Shown here: one piece after another, positions 23,588 to 32,278 of the stretch
Position numbering within the stretch: the stretch's first letter is position 1
How the letters are laid out: every line of letters begins with the position of its first letter
Assembly: GCA_023459495.1 (NCBI GenBank)
Contig: JAEWTL010000026.1
Span: 1-64,000, forward strand
DNA from: Bacillota bacterium
GTDB taxonomy: Bacteria; Bacillota; Clostridia; Christensenellales; SZUA-584
DNA length: 64,000 nucleotides
Reading direction: 5' to 3'
Translations under genes and position numbers: made by a program
Notes under the pieces: model-generated
What the model was told of the DNA's origin: nothing
What the model saw: only the letters and a program-made list of their open reading frames with translations
The model's database searches: none

Positions 23588-25050
23588 AGTACGTCTTCCA
23601 GCGACCGAATGTCGCCACGGTAATCTTTCCATACACCTACCGCTTCCCTATGTATTTCTTGTTGACAGCTCGAAAATATGCCCGCGCAGATGCCGCAATG
23701 GTAAGCGAGCTCCGCATCCCCTGACTCGATTGCCAGACTGTGCAGCAGCGCCATGTGCTGATTGACATCGTTGAGCATCCCCAATTCTTCCTGAAGTTTT
23801 TTAAGCCCGCCTGTAGTTTTAAGTGCACGCTTTGGCACCATTAACTCCATGCCTTCCAGCGCATAGCGCACCTTGCGCACCAACGCACGATATTCATGAA
23901 CCTTATCCGGGTCACTCATTCCTGACTTTTTAAAATTATTGAGCTCCGCACTCCATTCCTTAACCTTTTCGACGGCCTGTGCAATGCTTTGATCCTCATC
24001 TTCAGTCGTTATCAGCATTCTGACGTGAAGATCAATCCACATTTCGATCAGCCCCGGCGAATAATCTCCCCGCGTATAAGCCGCTTTGATATCATTCTGA
24101 AATCCCGTACGCTTGTCCGTCAGCTTCTGCTGCAGCGCAGAAAAATCCAGCCGGGGGTTGAGCGCAAAAATCAAGCCCAGTTCTTCGTCCAGAAGGTCGG
24201 TATGGCGGGCTTCATCCGTATCATCAAGCAGCTTCTGAAGATAATCCAAAAAGCGTGTGGTATTATCGCCAAAGAGGTCCCCGAACGCTTCAATCAGCGA
24301 CATCATTTTACGCGTCTCTACCCGCAGCCTGTGGACCGCTGCTCTTTCAAACGAATATGACGCCAGTGCAATATAAGAACTCAGTAATCCAAACAGCTGC
24401 AAGGCGAGCGGCTGCATGAGCTTTAAATCCACATATTTTTTCAGTTTCTTTTCTGTGATGGTGGGTTGGAAACCGGATGCCTTGATGCGCATCACTTCAA
24501 ACCAAGGTGATGCCGAACGTTCCAGATTCGCTTCCGCCAAAAGCCTGTCTGCATATTCCTCCATCGAAGAAACTTCATCGCCGTTTCCTCTCAATTCAAT
24601 TGCGCGGAGTTCGCCTTCAAGATCGTCATCCTCAAATCGGGCCAGCATACTGACCAATTGATACTGATCACCTTCGCCTCCTGAGATAAGGCGGGTTTTA
24701 ATTTCGAATGATGAAGCGAAGAGTATCACCAGTGGCTTTTCTTTAATCGCAGCCTTTATCCTGTCACATACCTCGTCAGGGAAGAGCGATATATTCATCC
24801 CCTGCGGAGGCAACGCAACCGTATATTCTTCAGCGGTGTGGTCTGCAGAATTTTCAAAAACCGCCATCTGAGCAAGGCCGTCAGGGCTTGCACAAACGGC
24901 CACCACAACATTATTCTTCAGCAGATCCGCGTCTGCTGTATCGAGAAATAAACATTCCAGGAGCGTTGGCTCCCCACTCTTTTCTGACATGCTTTTCAGG
25001 ATATCCGATTTGCTTCCCTCCACAGGTTTCAGCCATATCTTCTGTTTCAT
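23584..25050 (-). CDS. CYTH-like/CHAD domain protein of the polyphosphate operon
   Basis: A 488-residue soluble protein. Residues ~210-488 form a CHAD domain, a helical bundle with conserved basic residues (RAAVHRLRVETRKM, VHEYRALVRKVRYALEGMEL) that in other bacteria binds polyphosphate. Residues ~1-200 look like a degenerate CYTH tunnel: LFLDTADADLLKNNVVVAV aligns in pattern with the CYTH YYDT...L...G strand pair, and ELRAIELRGNGDEVSSMEEYA with the later ELK.GD helix. The EXEXK metal/phosphate motif at the N-terminus is absent (MKQKIWLKPV instead). CYTH-CHAD fusion is a known arrangement; loss of the catalytic motif is my reading. Its place between two ppx genes and ppk1 argues for a binding or regulatory role in polyphosphate handling. 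Confidence 0.85.
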   Translation of the reverse strand: MKQKIWLKPVEGSKSDILKSMSEKSGEPTLLECLFLDTADADLLKNNVVVAVCASPDGLAQMAVFENSADHTAEEYTVALPPQGMNISLFPDEVCDRIKAAIKEKPLVILFASSFEIKTRLISGGEGDQYQLVSMLARFEDDDLEGELRAIELRGNGDEVSSMEEYADRLLAEANLERSASPWFEVMRIKASGFQPTITEKKLKKYVDLKLMQPLALQLFGLLSSYIALASYSFERAAVHRLRVETRKMMSLIEAFGDLFGDNTTRFLDYLQKLLDDTDEARHTDLLDEELGLIFALNPRLDFSALQQKLTDKRTGFQNDIKAAYTRGDYSPGLIEMWIDLHVRMLITTEDEDQSIAQAVEKVKEWSAELNNFKKSGMSDPDKVHEYRALVRKVRYALEGMELMVPKRALKTTGGLKKLQEELGMLNDVNQHMALLHSLAIESGDAELAYHCGICAGIFSSCQQEIHREAVGVWKDYRGDIRSLEDVL

Positions 25051-25075
25051 CGTATACCTCCCGCATATTAGCTTA

Positions 25076-26035
25076 TTAGCGCTGATCCATCCCGGCCGTC
25101 ATGAAGCGGATATCTTTTTGTTCAGATTTGCTGCCTTTCATCACGCGTTGAATCAGAAACCCCTCCCGCACGCCATAAGTACTCAAATGTACCTTTTCAA
25201 CGCCTGCGGCTTTGGCCAGACGCCAGAGCATCACAACCCCTGGAACAAACGTACAGATACGACCGGGGCATACACGACTCATTAGCTTAATCCCTTCTGT
25301 TCCCATATCCAGTATGTCCCGATATACTCGTTTGAGGTCGCTCGCTTCCATTGTATAGGTCTCCAGCGGTATCGAACTCCCGCATAACGTCTGATGTATT
25401 TGTCCGAGAGCGCGCGCCGTACCACCGATGCAGCACATATCCATTCCCTGCGCCTGTTTGAGCCACGAAAACTTCTTTATTTCCTCATCTAAACAGTGTT
25501 TGATCTTTTTAAGTTCTTTATCCTTTGGCAGAAGTTCGGAAACAAAACGGCTGCTGGTGTTTACACAACCTATCGGAATGCTTTGCGTATAAAGAATTTC
25601 GCTTTGCTTGAGCAGGCTGGCCTCCATACTGCCTCCGCCCAAATCCACAAATAGCCCATCAGCAGCGCCCGTCTGATATTGCGCGCCGATGAGCCCCAAT
25701 CTGGCTTCTTCTTCACCAGAGAGGATCTCCACTTCCAGCCCGGTAAAATTACGTATGATATCCGACAGCCGGTCGCTGTCCTTCACAGCCCGGAATGGTG
25801 CGGTGGCAAAACAGTATGTCTTCACCGGCTTGAAATTGGAAACAAGGTGCAGCAGCTTCCGCAGCGCGGTAATCATGATGCGCACGCCCTCGTCACGCAT
25901 GCTGCCGTCTTTGACGAATGTGATCAACTGGGCAAATTGCTTTTCGTTGAAAAGACACTCAAACCGGCCGTCTTTTACGCCGTACACCACAACGCGGATG
26001 GTGTTGGAACCAATATCGATGATGCCATAATTCAT
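25076..26035 (-). CDS. ppx: exopolyphosphatase / GppA-type phosphatase (copy 2)
   Basis: A 319-residue Ppx/GppA protein, the first gene of the polyphosphate operon. It shows IIDIGSNTIRVVVY near residue 5, SGEEEARLGLIGA, FVDLGGGSMEASLL and CCIGGTARALGQIHQ, which are the two phosphate loops and adenosine loop of the actin-like fold. The ATG at 26035 is 7 bases after AGGGG; an upstream in-frame start at 26071 would add a hydrophobic, unconserved stretch. With a second homologue two genes downstream, the pair could split polyphosphate and pppGpp hydrolysis; this is inference. Confidence 0.92.
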   Translation of the reverse strand: MNYGIIDIGSNTIRVVVYGVKDGRFECLFNEKQFAQLITFVKDGSMRDEGVRIMITALRKLLHLVSNFKPVKTYCFATAPFRAVKDSDRLSDIIRNFTGLEVEILSGEEEARLGLIGAQYQTGAADGLFVDLGGGSMEASLLKQSEILYTQSIPIGCVNTSSRFVSELLPKDKELKKIKHCLDEEIKKFSWLKQAQGMDMCCIGGTARALGQIHQTLCGSSIPLETYTMEASDLKRVYRDILDMGTEGIKLMSRVCPGRICTFVPGVVMLWRLAKAAGVEKVHLSTYGVREGFLIQRVMKGSKSEQKDIRFMTAGMDQR

Positions 26036-26159
26036 GAGACAACCCCTGATGATAAAGTATACAATAAACAAATATTACAGCTTCATATTACTACCTGCCC
26101 GCAACAAGTATGTTAACGGAAGGTAATGTGCGCGTATTCTTTTGGTAAAATCAACCCTT

Positions 26160-27536
26160 TTACAGGCTTTTTTCTGCCAGCGACGCCAATACGCTTCGTT
26201 CTACCTGACGCAGCGTTACATGACCTGTAATGTCGTGCTCCTTCATACGCTCCACCACGTATACGAGACCGTTGGATTTGGAATCGACAAGCACGTTGTC
26301 GATCTGGTTATCCGACGGATCTCCTAAAAATATAAATTTGGCGTGTTCTCCGGCGCGCGTCAGCATCAGCTTGGCAAGGTGTGGCGTAATCTCCTGCGCT
26401 TCGTCTACGATCACGATAGCGTCCGTGATCGTGCGGCCGCGCATATAAGTGAACGTTTTGATCTCAAATACACCGCGTCTGCGGTATTCATCGATAAACT
26501 GTTCGACAAAAAAGCCTTCTTCGCTGCGCTTGGCACGCTGTTTGTTCTTACCTGCATCTCGATCGGAGGACATCAGGTTGTCGATAGCATCATAAAAGCT
26601 GCCCATCCATGGCCGTAGCTTTTCCTGCTCGGTACCGGGCAGATAACCGATATCATTACCGGCGGGAACGGTGGGACGCACGAAAACAATCTTTCTATAC
26701 TCGTGTTGCTCAAGCACCTTCTCAAGCGCGACTGCAGTTGCGAGGATTGTTTTACCGCTGCCTGCGCCGCCTGTAATAGATACAAATGGAATCGCCGGGT
26801 CCATAAGCAGCTCGAACGCCATTTTCTGCTCAGTATTGAGCGGCCTGAGGCCCCATGCAGAATGGTTCGCGTATTTAAGCGGAACGAGCCGCTTGCCGTC
26901 AAAACGTGTGATTGCTGTATGTTCCGTACTCCCACGCTGCACGGCCACAGCAAACTGGTTGGGCAAAAGGTGCGCGTTGCGCGGAAGCGGCGTTCCTCCT
27001 TCATATATTCTTGCCATGCTTCTGGCAGTCATCGGCAGTGTGACATATCCGCAATATAGCTGTTCAGTCTTGATCTTGTCGGTTTCATAATCCTGCGAAG
27101 AAATGCCGGACATCTCCGCTTTAATGCGCATGCACACGTCCTTGGACACGATGATGGTTGTATCTTTTTCATGCCGCTGCTTGATTTGAAGCGCACAGCG
27201 CAGGATGTCATTATCGCTCTTCTGCGCCGGAAAGGGAGTGATTTCATCCGTCGCCTTATCTGGGAATACTGCCTTGAGCCGTATATCATTTTCGAGCAGG
27301 ATGCCGTCTGTGACGCATTGCCTGCCACAGCCGTCGATTGTGCGGTGCAGCGTGCGCACCGCTTCTCGGGCCTGATATCCCGCCATCCCCTCCCGCATCT
27401 TTAAATTGTCGAGTTCCTCCAGTACAGTCGTCGGAATATAGACGTTGTTTCCTCTGAAATTCAGGAAAGACCATGGGTCGTGCATCAGCACATTGGTGTC
27501 AAGTATGTAGTTCTTTCGGTTTGTATCGTTGTTCAT
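26160..27536 (-). CDS. phoH: PhoH family ATPase with N-terminal PIN ribonuclease domain
   Basis: A 458-residue fusion of a PIN nuclease domain (about 8-150, acidic residues D13, E41 and D109) and a PhoH-type helicase/ATPase domain (about 235-450, Walker A GGAGSGKT at 256-263, later DEAQE Walker B). PhoH2-type PIN-PhoH proteins act as sequence-biased RNA unwinding nucleases in mycobacteria; the same chemistry is likely here. The start has GGGGG 6-7 bases upstream. It lies 124 bases upstream of the polyphosphate operon on the same strand with no obvious terminator between, so read-through is possible. The 325-base region before it holds a candidate leader hairpin. Confidence 0.93.
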   Translation of the reverse strand: MNNDTNRKNYILDTNVLMHDPWSFLNFRGNNVYIPTTVLEELDNLKMREGMAGYQAREAVRTLHRTIDGCGRQCVTDGILLENDIRLKAVFPDKATDEITPFPAQKSDNDILRCALQIKQRHEKDTTIIVSKDVCMRIKAEMSGISSQDYETDKIKTEQLYCGYVTLPMTARSMARIYEGGTPLPRNAHLLPNQFAVAVQRGSTEHTAITRFDGKRLVPLKYANHSAWGLRPLNTEQKMAFELLMDPAIPFVSITGGAGSGKTILATAVALEKVLEQHEYRKIVFVRPTVPAGNDIGYLPGTEQEKLRPWMGSFYDAIDNLMSSDRDAGKNKQRAKRSEEGFFVEQFIDEYRRRGVFEIKTFTYMRGRTITDAIVIVDEAQEITPHLAKLMLTRAGEHAKFIFLGDPSDNQIDNVLVDSKSNGLVYVVERMKEHDITGHVTLRQVERSVLASLAEKSL

Positions 27537-27861
27537 TCAAGTTCCCCCTTTTATTGTCATCAATAATAAAAGCCGCCCTAACAGACGGCAGTGAAAACTT
27601 CTGCATAGGTTATCCGGCTGCACCGGCATGGATGCGCTATAGTAATGTCAACGCTTGTCAAACTCAACTCCCGCATCATATGTTCTTATTATAGCGCTGA
27701 AGCGCCATGCTGGATTGTCTGCTCATGTTAAGGAATTGTTTATTTCCTGTTATCACGTTCTCATTTATATTTTGGGTCCGAGGACTGTATTCTTAATCAA
27801 AAAACAACCGGGGATAATGGTTCCCCGGTTGTTTTAAATTACATTTTGCTTTTATTTTAGC
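27537..27861. other. intergenic region upstream of phoH and downstream of fliY
   Basis: No convincing gene. On the minus strand it contains, in order, the fliY terminator, TTGACA hexamers near 27640-27660 with imperfect -10 partners (possible phoH promoter), and a small GCCG/CGGC hairpin followed by TTTTATTATT about 30 bases before the phoH ribosome-binding site that could act as an attenuator. All except the fliY terminator are weak. Confidence 0.4.
27799..27835 (-). terminator. Rho-independent terminator of the fliF-fliY block
   Basis: A perfect 14-bp stem (27801-27814 with 27822-27835), a 7-base loop, then a T-run on the minus strand, about 27 bases after the fliY stop. Confidence 0.9.
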
Positions 27862-28944
27862 TCACATTTTAATCTGTCCGGACATCATCTCTGTGATCCG
27901 AATACCATAGTTATCATCTATAACCACAACCTCTCCGCGTGCAAACGCCTTGCCGTTTACGAGTACATCAACCATTTCTCCGGCCAGCCTGTCCAGCACG
28001 ATTACGGAGCCCATACCCAAATCGAGAATTTCCCGTATACTCTTTTTGGTCTTTCCCAATACGACTGTTACCTGCAGCGGAACGTCGATAATCAGATCAA
28101 TATTTTGTTGGGATACGTTTGCGAGCTGATCAAAGCTTTCGTCAAAAGATTGAAATTTTGCGGTTTTCAATTCCATCGCCTTCTTCTCATCATTTGGCGC
28201 TCTTTTCACCATTGGTTCTTCCATACGCTTCTCCATACTTTCTCTTTTACTAAAATCGTCCGCAATCGGCTTCGCTTCGTGTTCCGCCTGTTTTTGCTTC
28301 TCGCCGCTCAGGAGCGAGCCCGCAAGCTTCTTTCCAAATGCAAAAGGCATGAGCTGCATGATGTTGCTTTCGAGAAGGTCCTCAATCTCCATTCTGAAGT
28401 TGATCCGAACCAGCATATCATCTGAAAATACTTTTCCGATAACCTGATCCTCTACGACAAATTCCGTGGTAACAGGAGGCGAAATATTGACGTGCACATG
28501 GAGTATATCCGCCAGCGCTGTGGAGGAAGAACCTACCATTTGATTCATAACCTCGCTCATTGCGCTGAGATACAACTCGCTGATTTCCTCTTCAGAACTT
28601 GCTCCGCCCATCAGAAGTCCGGTTATGGATAGCGCGTCCTCTTTTTTCAATACGAACACGTTATGCCCGTCTAAGCCCTGCGTATAGGTGACCTCTGTCG
28701 CAACAACCGGCTTTTCAAACTCCCGTAAGTACTCCTGGCCCTTCGAAATGGTTACGCGCGGCGTCGTTATGACCACTCTCTTGCCCAGCAGAGATGAAAG
28801 CGTAGTCGCAGAGGTGCCCATGCATATGTTGCCGATTTCTCCCAGCGCATCCTTTTCATCTTCGCTCAAATAGGCTTCCTCAAAGGTCACCTCAGAATTA
28901 TTACTGTTAGGTCCAAACTCATTCCACGGCGTCTCGGTATTCAT
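27862..28944 (-). CDS. fliY: flagellar motor switch phosphatase FliY
   Basis: C-ring protein that combines a FliN/SpoA domain with CheC-like CheY-P phosphatase activity. The 360 residues hold two phosphatase motifs of the form [D/S]xxxExxN (D32-E36-N39 and S127-E131-N134), a variable charged linker near 210-260, and a C-terminal SpoA domain (PLQVTVVLGKTKKSIREILDLGMGSVIVLD). The ATG at 28944 has GGAGG 9 bases upstream and lies inside the last codons of fliM (26-base overlap). With two intact motifs it probably terminates CheY-P signalling at the switch. It is the last gene of the fliF-to-fliY block. Confidence 0.95.
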   Translation of the reverse strand: MNTETPWNEFGPNSNNSEVTFEEAYLSEDEKDALGEIGNICMGTSATTLSSLLGKRVVITTPRVTISKGQEYLREFEKPVVATEVTYTQGLDGHNVFVLKKEDALSITGLLMGGASSEEEISELYLSAMSEVMNQMVGSSSTALADILHVHVNISPPVTTEFVVEDQVIGKVFSDDMLVRINFRMEIEDLLESNIMQLMPFAFGKKLAGSLLSGEKQKQAEHEAKPIADDFSKRESMEKRMEEPMVKRAPNDEKKAMELKTAKFQSFDESFDQLANVSQQNIDLIIDVPLQVTVVLGKTKKSIREILDLGMGSVIVLDRLAGEMVDVLVNGKAFARGEVVVIDDNYGIRITEMMSGQIKM

Positions 28945-29929
28945 TTTCTGCATCCTCCTTCAGTATTTCAGAGACACGAACTGCGTAGTTGGGGGCTTGG
29001 ATTCCAATGGCCCCCCTGAACTTTGGTATATGCTCAACCCTCACCGTAATCGGCTGGTTAATGTTATGATCAATCTGAATCACATCACCGACCTTAGTAT
29101 TCAACACATCCCCTACTGTAGCCTGTGTGAGGTTGAAAACAGCGTTAAGAGACAGGTATATCCCGGAAAGGCGAGTTTCAAGGTCAGTTTGTTCTTCGTT
29201 TGTTTTGGTAACGCTGCTCTCAGAATACCATGTCTTCATGATCAGCTTCTTTGCAATGGGCTGGACAGCAACATGCGGGATACACAAGTTGATGATATCC
29301 GATATCTCTCCGATCTTCACGTTGAGCGTCACGATCGCAATCGGCTCATTCGCCGATACGATCTGCACATACTGCGAACTGGTTTCTACCCGTTCCAGCG
29401 AGGCGTTCACTTTATTGATTTTTTCCCATGCTTCGTTCATCAGCAGCAGCATCCGGCGGATGACCCGATCCATGATGGATAGTTCAATATCGGTAAACTG
29501 CTTGTCTGTATCTTCAAACTGTCCTGTCCCGCCCAGCAGACGGCTGATGATCTCATACGCGATAACCGGTGTAATCTCAAAGAGCACCGACCCCTGCAGC
29601 GGAGGCATGCTGATGATTGAGACCACAACCGGAGACGGCATTGAGTTGCTCAACTCCGAAAATGTCTGTTCTTCAATCGATATAACTTCCACTTCGCAAA
29701 TCGTTCTGAGCGTACCGGACAGATAGGTCGATAAGCGATTGGAGAAATTATCATATATAAAATGAAGCGTCCGCATCTGGTCCTTAGAAAATTTGTTAGC
29801 GGTCCGAAAATCATAGGAACGTATAAGCTTTTTATCTTCCTCTGGCTGTTCCTCACTGATATCAGCCTGTCCGGAAGCCAATGCGCTCAGCAGTTCGTCT
29901 ATTTCGTTTTGTGATAATATATTAGACAT
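28919..29929 (-). CDS. fliM: flagellar motor switch protein FliM
   Basis: C-ring protein that receives CheY-P and sets rotation direction. The 336 residues begin with the CheY-binding peptide LSQNEIDELLSAL (5-17), then a pseudo-symmetric CheC-like middle domain containing the conserved GGTG (LLGGTGQFEDTD), and a C-terminal SpoA domain that joins FliY. Length and architecture are normal. It sits between fliL and fliY, the same order as in Bacillus. Confidence 0.97.
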   Translation of the reverse strand: MSNILSQNEIDELLSALASGQADISEEQPEEDKKLIRSYDFRTANKFSKDQMRTLHFIYDNFSNRLSTYLSGTLRTICEVEVISIEEQTFSELSNSMPSPVVVSIISMPPLQGSVLFEITPVIAYEIISRLLGGTGQFEDTDKQFTDIELSIMDRVIRRMLLLMNEAWEKINKVNASLERVETSSQYVQIVSANEPIAIVTLNVKIGEISDIINLCIPHVAVQPIAKKLIMKTWYSESSVTKTNEEQTDLETRLSGIYLSLNAVFNLTQATVGDVLNTKVGDVIQIDHNINQPITVRVEHIPKFRGAIGIQAPNYAVRVSEILKEDAENEYRDAVE

Positions 29930-29952
29930 AGCTCTCCCAAGGGCGCGATGGC

Positions 29953-30363
29953 CTACTGTACTACGTAATCGTTAAAATATACGTTTGATATATAATCGAT
30001 TCCCATCTGCTCATTAATCCGCTGGACGATCTCCTGCCGCAGCGTTTTATCGATATCCTGTGACCGAAGCTCCTCTTCTGTTTTGGACCTCAGCGTAAAG
30101 ACAATGATATCCCTGATGATATGGTTATTCTCTGTCAGGTAGTCTGTAATATCAGGAAGGTCCTTCTCATAGACATACAGTTCAAGCACAATCGTCGTTT
30201 TGATAAGGCTATTGCTATCCTTGATGTTGGTTACAAAATAATCGCCCGGTTCATAATAGCTGTATATTTTTTCGGGTGGCTTTGCAATCACAAAAAAGTA
30301 CACACACGCAAGTGCTGCGACGATCAAAACTGCTGCAATAATTATAATGATTTTCTTATTCAT
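29953..30363 (-). CDS. fliL: flagellar basal body-associated protein FliL
   Basis: Single-pass inner-membrane protein around the stator. The 136 residues have a short cytoplasmic start, one helix at about 4-26 (IIIIIAAVLIVAALACVYFFVI) and an extracytoplasmic domain with the family YYEPGDYFVTNIKDS start and a VYFNDYVVQ end. It helps stator engagement in other bacteria. It sits between motB and fliM. Confidence 0.92.
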   Translation of the reverse strand: MNKKIIIIIAAVLIVAALACVYFFVIAKPPEKIYSYYEPGDYFVTNIKDSNSLIKTTIVLELYVYEKDLPDITDYLTENNHIIRDIIVFTLRSKTEEELRSQDIDKTLRQEIVQRINEQMGIDYISNVYFNDYVVQ

Positions 30364-30381
30364 ATCTGTACGCCGCTCCTG

Positions 30382-31191
30382 TCATCCATTCAAAATACTT
30401 TCAATTACGAAGTCTACGCGCCTGTTCTGTGCCCGACCTTCCACAGTATCGTTGGTGGCTATCGGATGATATTCACCATAGGATTCTGCAACCAGCAGCC
30501 CTGGTGTCAGTTCAGCTGCTTCAAGAATGTATTTTCTAACTGTATTTGCTCTGCCAAACCCCAACTCCCAGTTATCCTCAAAGTAGGCATTATGAATCGG
30601 CACGTTATCCGTGTGGCCTTCAATATGGATCATGTTGATAATTTCTTCATACTCCTTGATTATATCGCATACTTCATCCAGTGCTGCCTTGGCCTGTTCA
30701 TCGATCACTGCACTTCCGGGATCAAAAAACGCCTGATCAGACATCCTCAGCACAATTGTTTCATCATCAATATACTCAACATATAAGATATACCCCAAAT
30801 TATTGGTTTCAATATGATTTTTTATTTTTTCGTATAATTCATTGAATTTATTCTGTACCTCGGCAGCGGTCATGCCGTTAATAATCTGTTCACTCGGAGA
30901 CGGCGTGATAACCGGCGTAGGCGTAGTGTTAGGCTCCGTAGATGTAATCACAAATCTTCCTTCCGAATAATCATTCGACTCCGGTGCATTCGGATCAAGT
31001 TCGGATATTGCAACAATTCTTGCGCCTGCTAAAGAATTGACGATCTCCTGCCATTTAACTGCGTCAATCGTGGAGAACGAAAAAAGCAACACAAAGAATG
31101 TGAGCAACAGGGTTACCATATCTCCATATGTGTTCATCCACGCCGGAGAACCTTCCTCTTCGGGAGGTTCCGGTGCCTTCCTATTTCTCAT
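30382..31191 (-). CDS. motB: flagellar stator protein MotB
   Basis: Peptidoglycan-anchored stator subunit. The 269 residues have a charged N-terminus, one membrane helix with the proton-accepting Asp24 (TYGDMVTLLLTFFVLLFS), a linker, and a C-terminal OmpA-like domain (IHIEGHTDNVPIHN, ELGFGRANTVRKYI). The linker is longer than usual and includes a Thr/Pro-rich stretch (about 85-100). The ATG at 31191 has GGAGG 9 bases upstream and lies within motA's last codons (11-base overlap); the preceding GTG at 31194 is less well placed. Glu/Asp chemistry and TYGD indicate a proton, or possibly sodium, stator; ion choice cannot be decided here. Confidence 0.95.
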   Translation of the reverse strand: MRNRKAPEPPEEEGSPAWMNTYGDMVTLLLTFFVLLFSFSTIDAVKWQEIVNSLAGARIVAISELDPNAPESNDYSEGRFVITSTEPNTTPTPVITPSPSEQIINGMTAAEVQNKFNELYEKIKNHIETNNLGYILYVEYIDDETIVLRMSDQAFFDPGSAVIDEQAKAALDEVCDIIKEYEEIINMIHIEGHTDNVPIHNAYFEDNWELGFGRANTVRKYILEAAELTPGLLVAESYGEYHPIATNDTVEGRAQNRRVDFVIESILNG

Positions 31192-31993
31192 CACGGACTT
31201 CCTCCGCTTCCAAATTGGCTTCTCCTGACTTAACTTTTGCCGCCTCTATCTCGTGGCGGGCAACAAATGAGTTCAGCTTGTCTCTGATGATTCGGGGGTT
31301 CTCTCCTTCCTGAATGGAAAGCAGGCCCTCAATATATAGTTCTTTTTGCAGCATCTCCATATCGCTTTGTGACTTCAGTTTTTTAGCTATAGGTGTAAAC
31401 ACCAGATTCGCCAATATTACGCCATAGAACGTAGTAATCAGGGCTGTTGCCATACCTGGGCCCAACGCATCTGAATCACTAAGATTTTTCAGCATCACGA
31501 TCAGGCCAATCAATGTTCCGATCATTCCATATGCAGGAGCATAAGCTGCCATGCTGTTGATCATCGCCTGCCCTTGCGCATGCCTTGATTGTATGAAATA
31601 AACTTCTGTTTCCAGAATGTTTTTGATCAGTTCAGTATCCGTTCCGTCTACAATCAGCATGATCCCTTTTTTCAGGAACGGATTGTCGATATCAGACATC
31701 GTATCCTCAAGCGCCAGCAATCCCTCTCGGCGTGCAACGTTTGCGATGTTGATGATCATTTCGATATCTTGTTTCAGATCAATATCTATTTTTTTAAAAG
31801 CCCGGGTGTAAACGGTTTTTAACAGCTTCAGCGATTTTCCGCGGTATGAAACTATCGTAGAAGCGATAGTGCCCCCCACCACAATAAAGATTGACCCCAA
31901 GTCGAAAAAGGCACCCAGAGAGCCCTGCATTAACATGGATGCACCAATGCAAACCACGCCTGTTAAGATACCGATAATCGTTGTCAGTTCCAA
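31181..31993 (-). CDS. motA: flagellar stator protein MotA, TTG start
   Basis: Ion-channel stator subunit with four membrane helices. In 270 residues the helices lie near 1-22, 30-50, 150-172 and 180-205, with the FliG-interacting charged cytoplasmic loop between helices 2 and 3, and the conserved AYAPAYGMIGTLIGLI segment. The start codon is TTG: GAGGTG stands 7 bases before it and there is no better ATG. It follows flbD by 15 bases and overlaps motB. Confidence 0.95.
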   Translation of the reverse strand: MELTTIIGILTGVVCIGASMLMQGSLGAFFDLGSIFIVVGGTIASTIVSYRGKSLKLLKTVYTRAFKKIDIDLKQDIEMIINIANVARREGLLALEDTMSDIDNPFLKKGIMLIVDGTDTELIKNILETEVYFIQSRHAQGQAMINSMAAYAPAYGMIGTLIGLIVMLKNLSDSDALGPGMATALITTFYGVILANLVFTPIAKKLKSQSDMEMLQKELYIEGLLSIQEGENPRIIRDKLNSFVARHEIEAAKVKSGEANLEAEEVRDEK

Positions 31994-32008
31994 GCCTATG
32001 CACCTCGG

Positions 32009-32215
32009 TCAGCTTTTCAGCTGGTCAAAATTTGCGCAATAGATCTTGCGCTTGTATTCAATGATCAGCCGTTTAATTTCATCACTCTTCTCAGAGACAA
32101 CCAGCTTCCTTCCGGAAGCCATGGAGATGATAGTATCCGGCGTCTCCTCAACAAACTCGATGAGGTCACAGTTGATCATGAATTCTTCATTATTGATTCG
32201 GTGTACGCTAATCAA
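32009..32215 (-). CDS. flbD: flagellar FlbD family protein
   Basis: A 68-residue protein of the FlbD family (not the Caulobacter regulator), regularly found between the hook gene and motA in Firmicutes. The pattern MISVHRINNEEFMINCDLIEFVEETPDT is characteristic. The role is not well defined; it is thought to be associated with flagellar assembly or swarming (swrD). It lies 63 bases downstream of flgE, with AGGAAAA before the ATG. Confidence 0.9.
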   Translation of the reverse strand: MISVHRINNEEFMINCDLIEFVEETPDTIISMASGRKLVVSEKSDEIKRLIIEYKRKIYCANFDQLKS

Positions 32216-32278
32216 AACTTTTCCTCCGTATTATGCGGGGAGAGCAAGCCGCTCTCCCCGCTACTGCGGCTTATCTTT

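Noticed and set aside
27655..27837. 60-codon open frame in the phoH-fliY gap
   Set aside because: It ends in the fliY terminator, has no ribosome-binding site and no conserved pattern.
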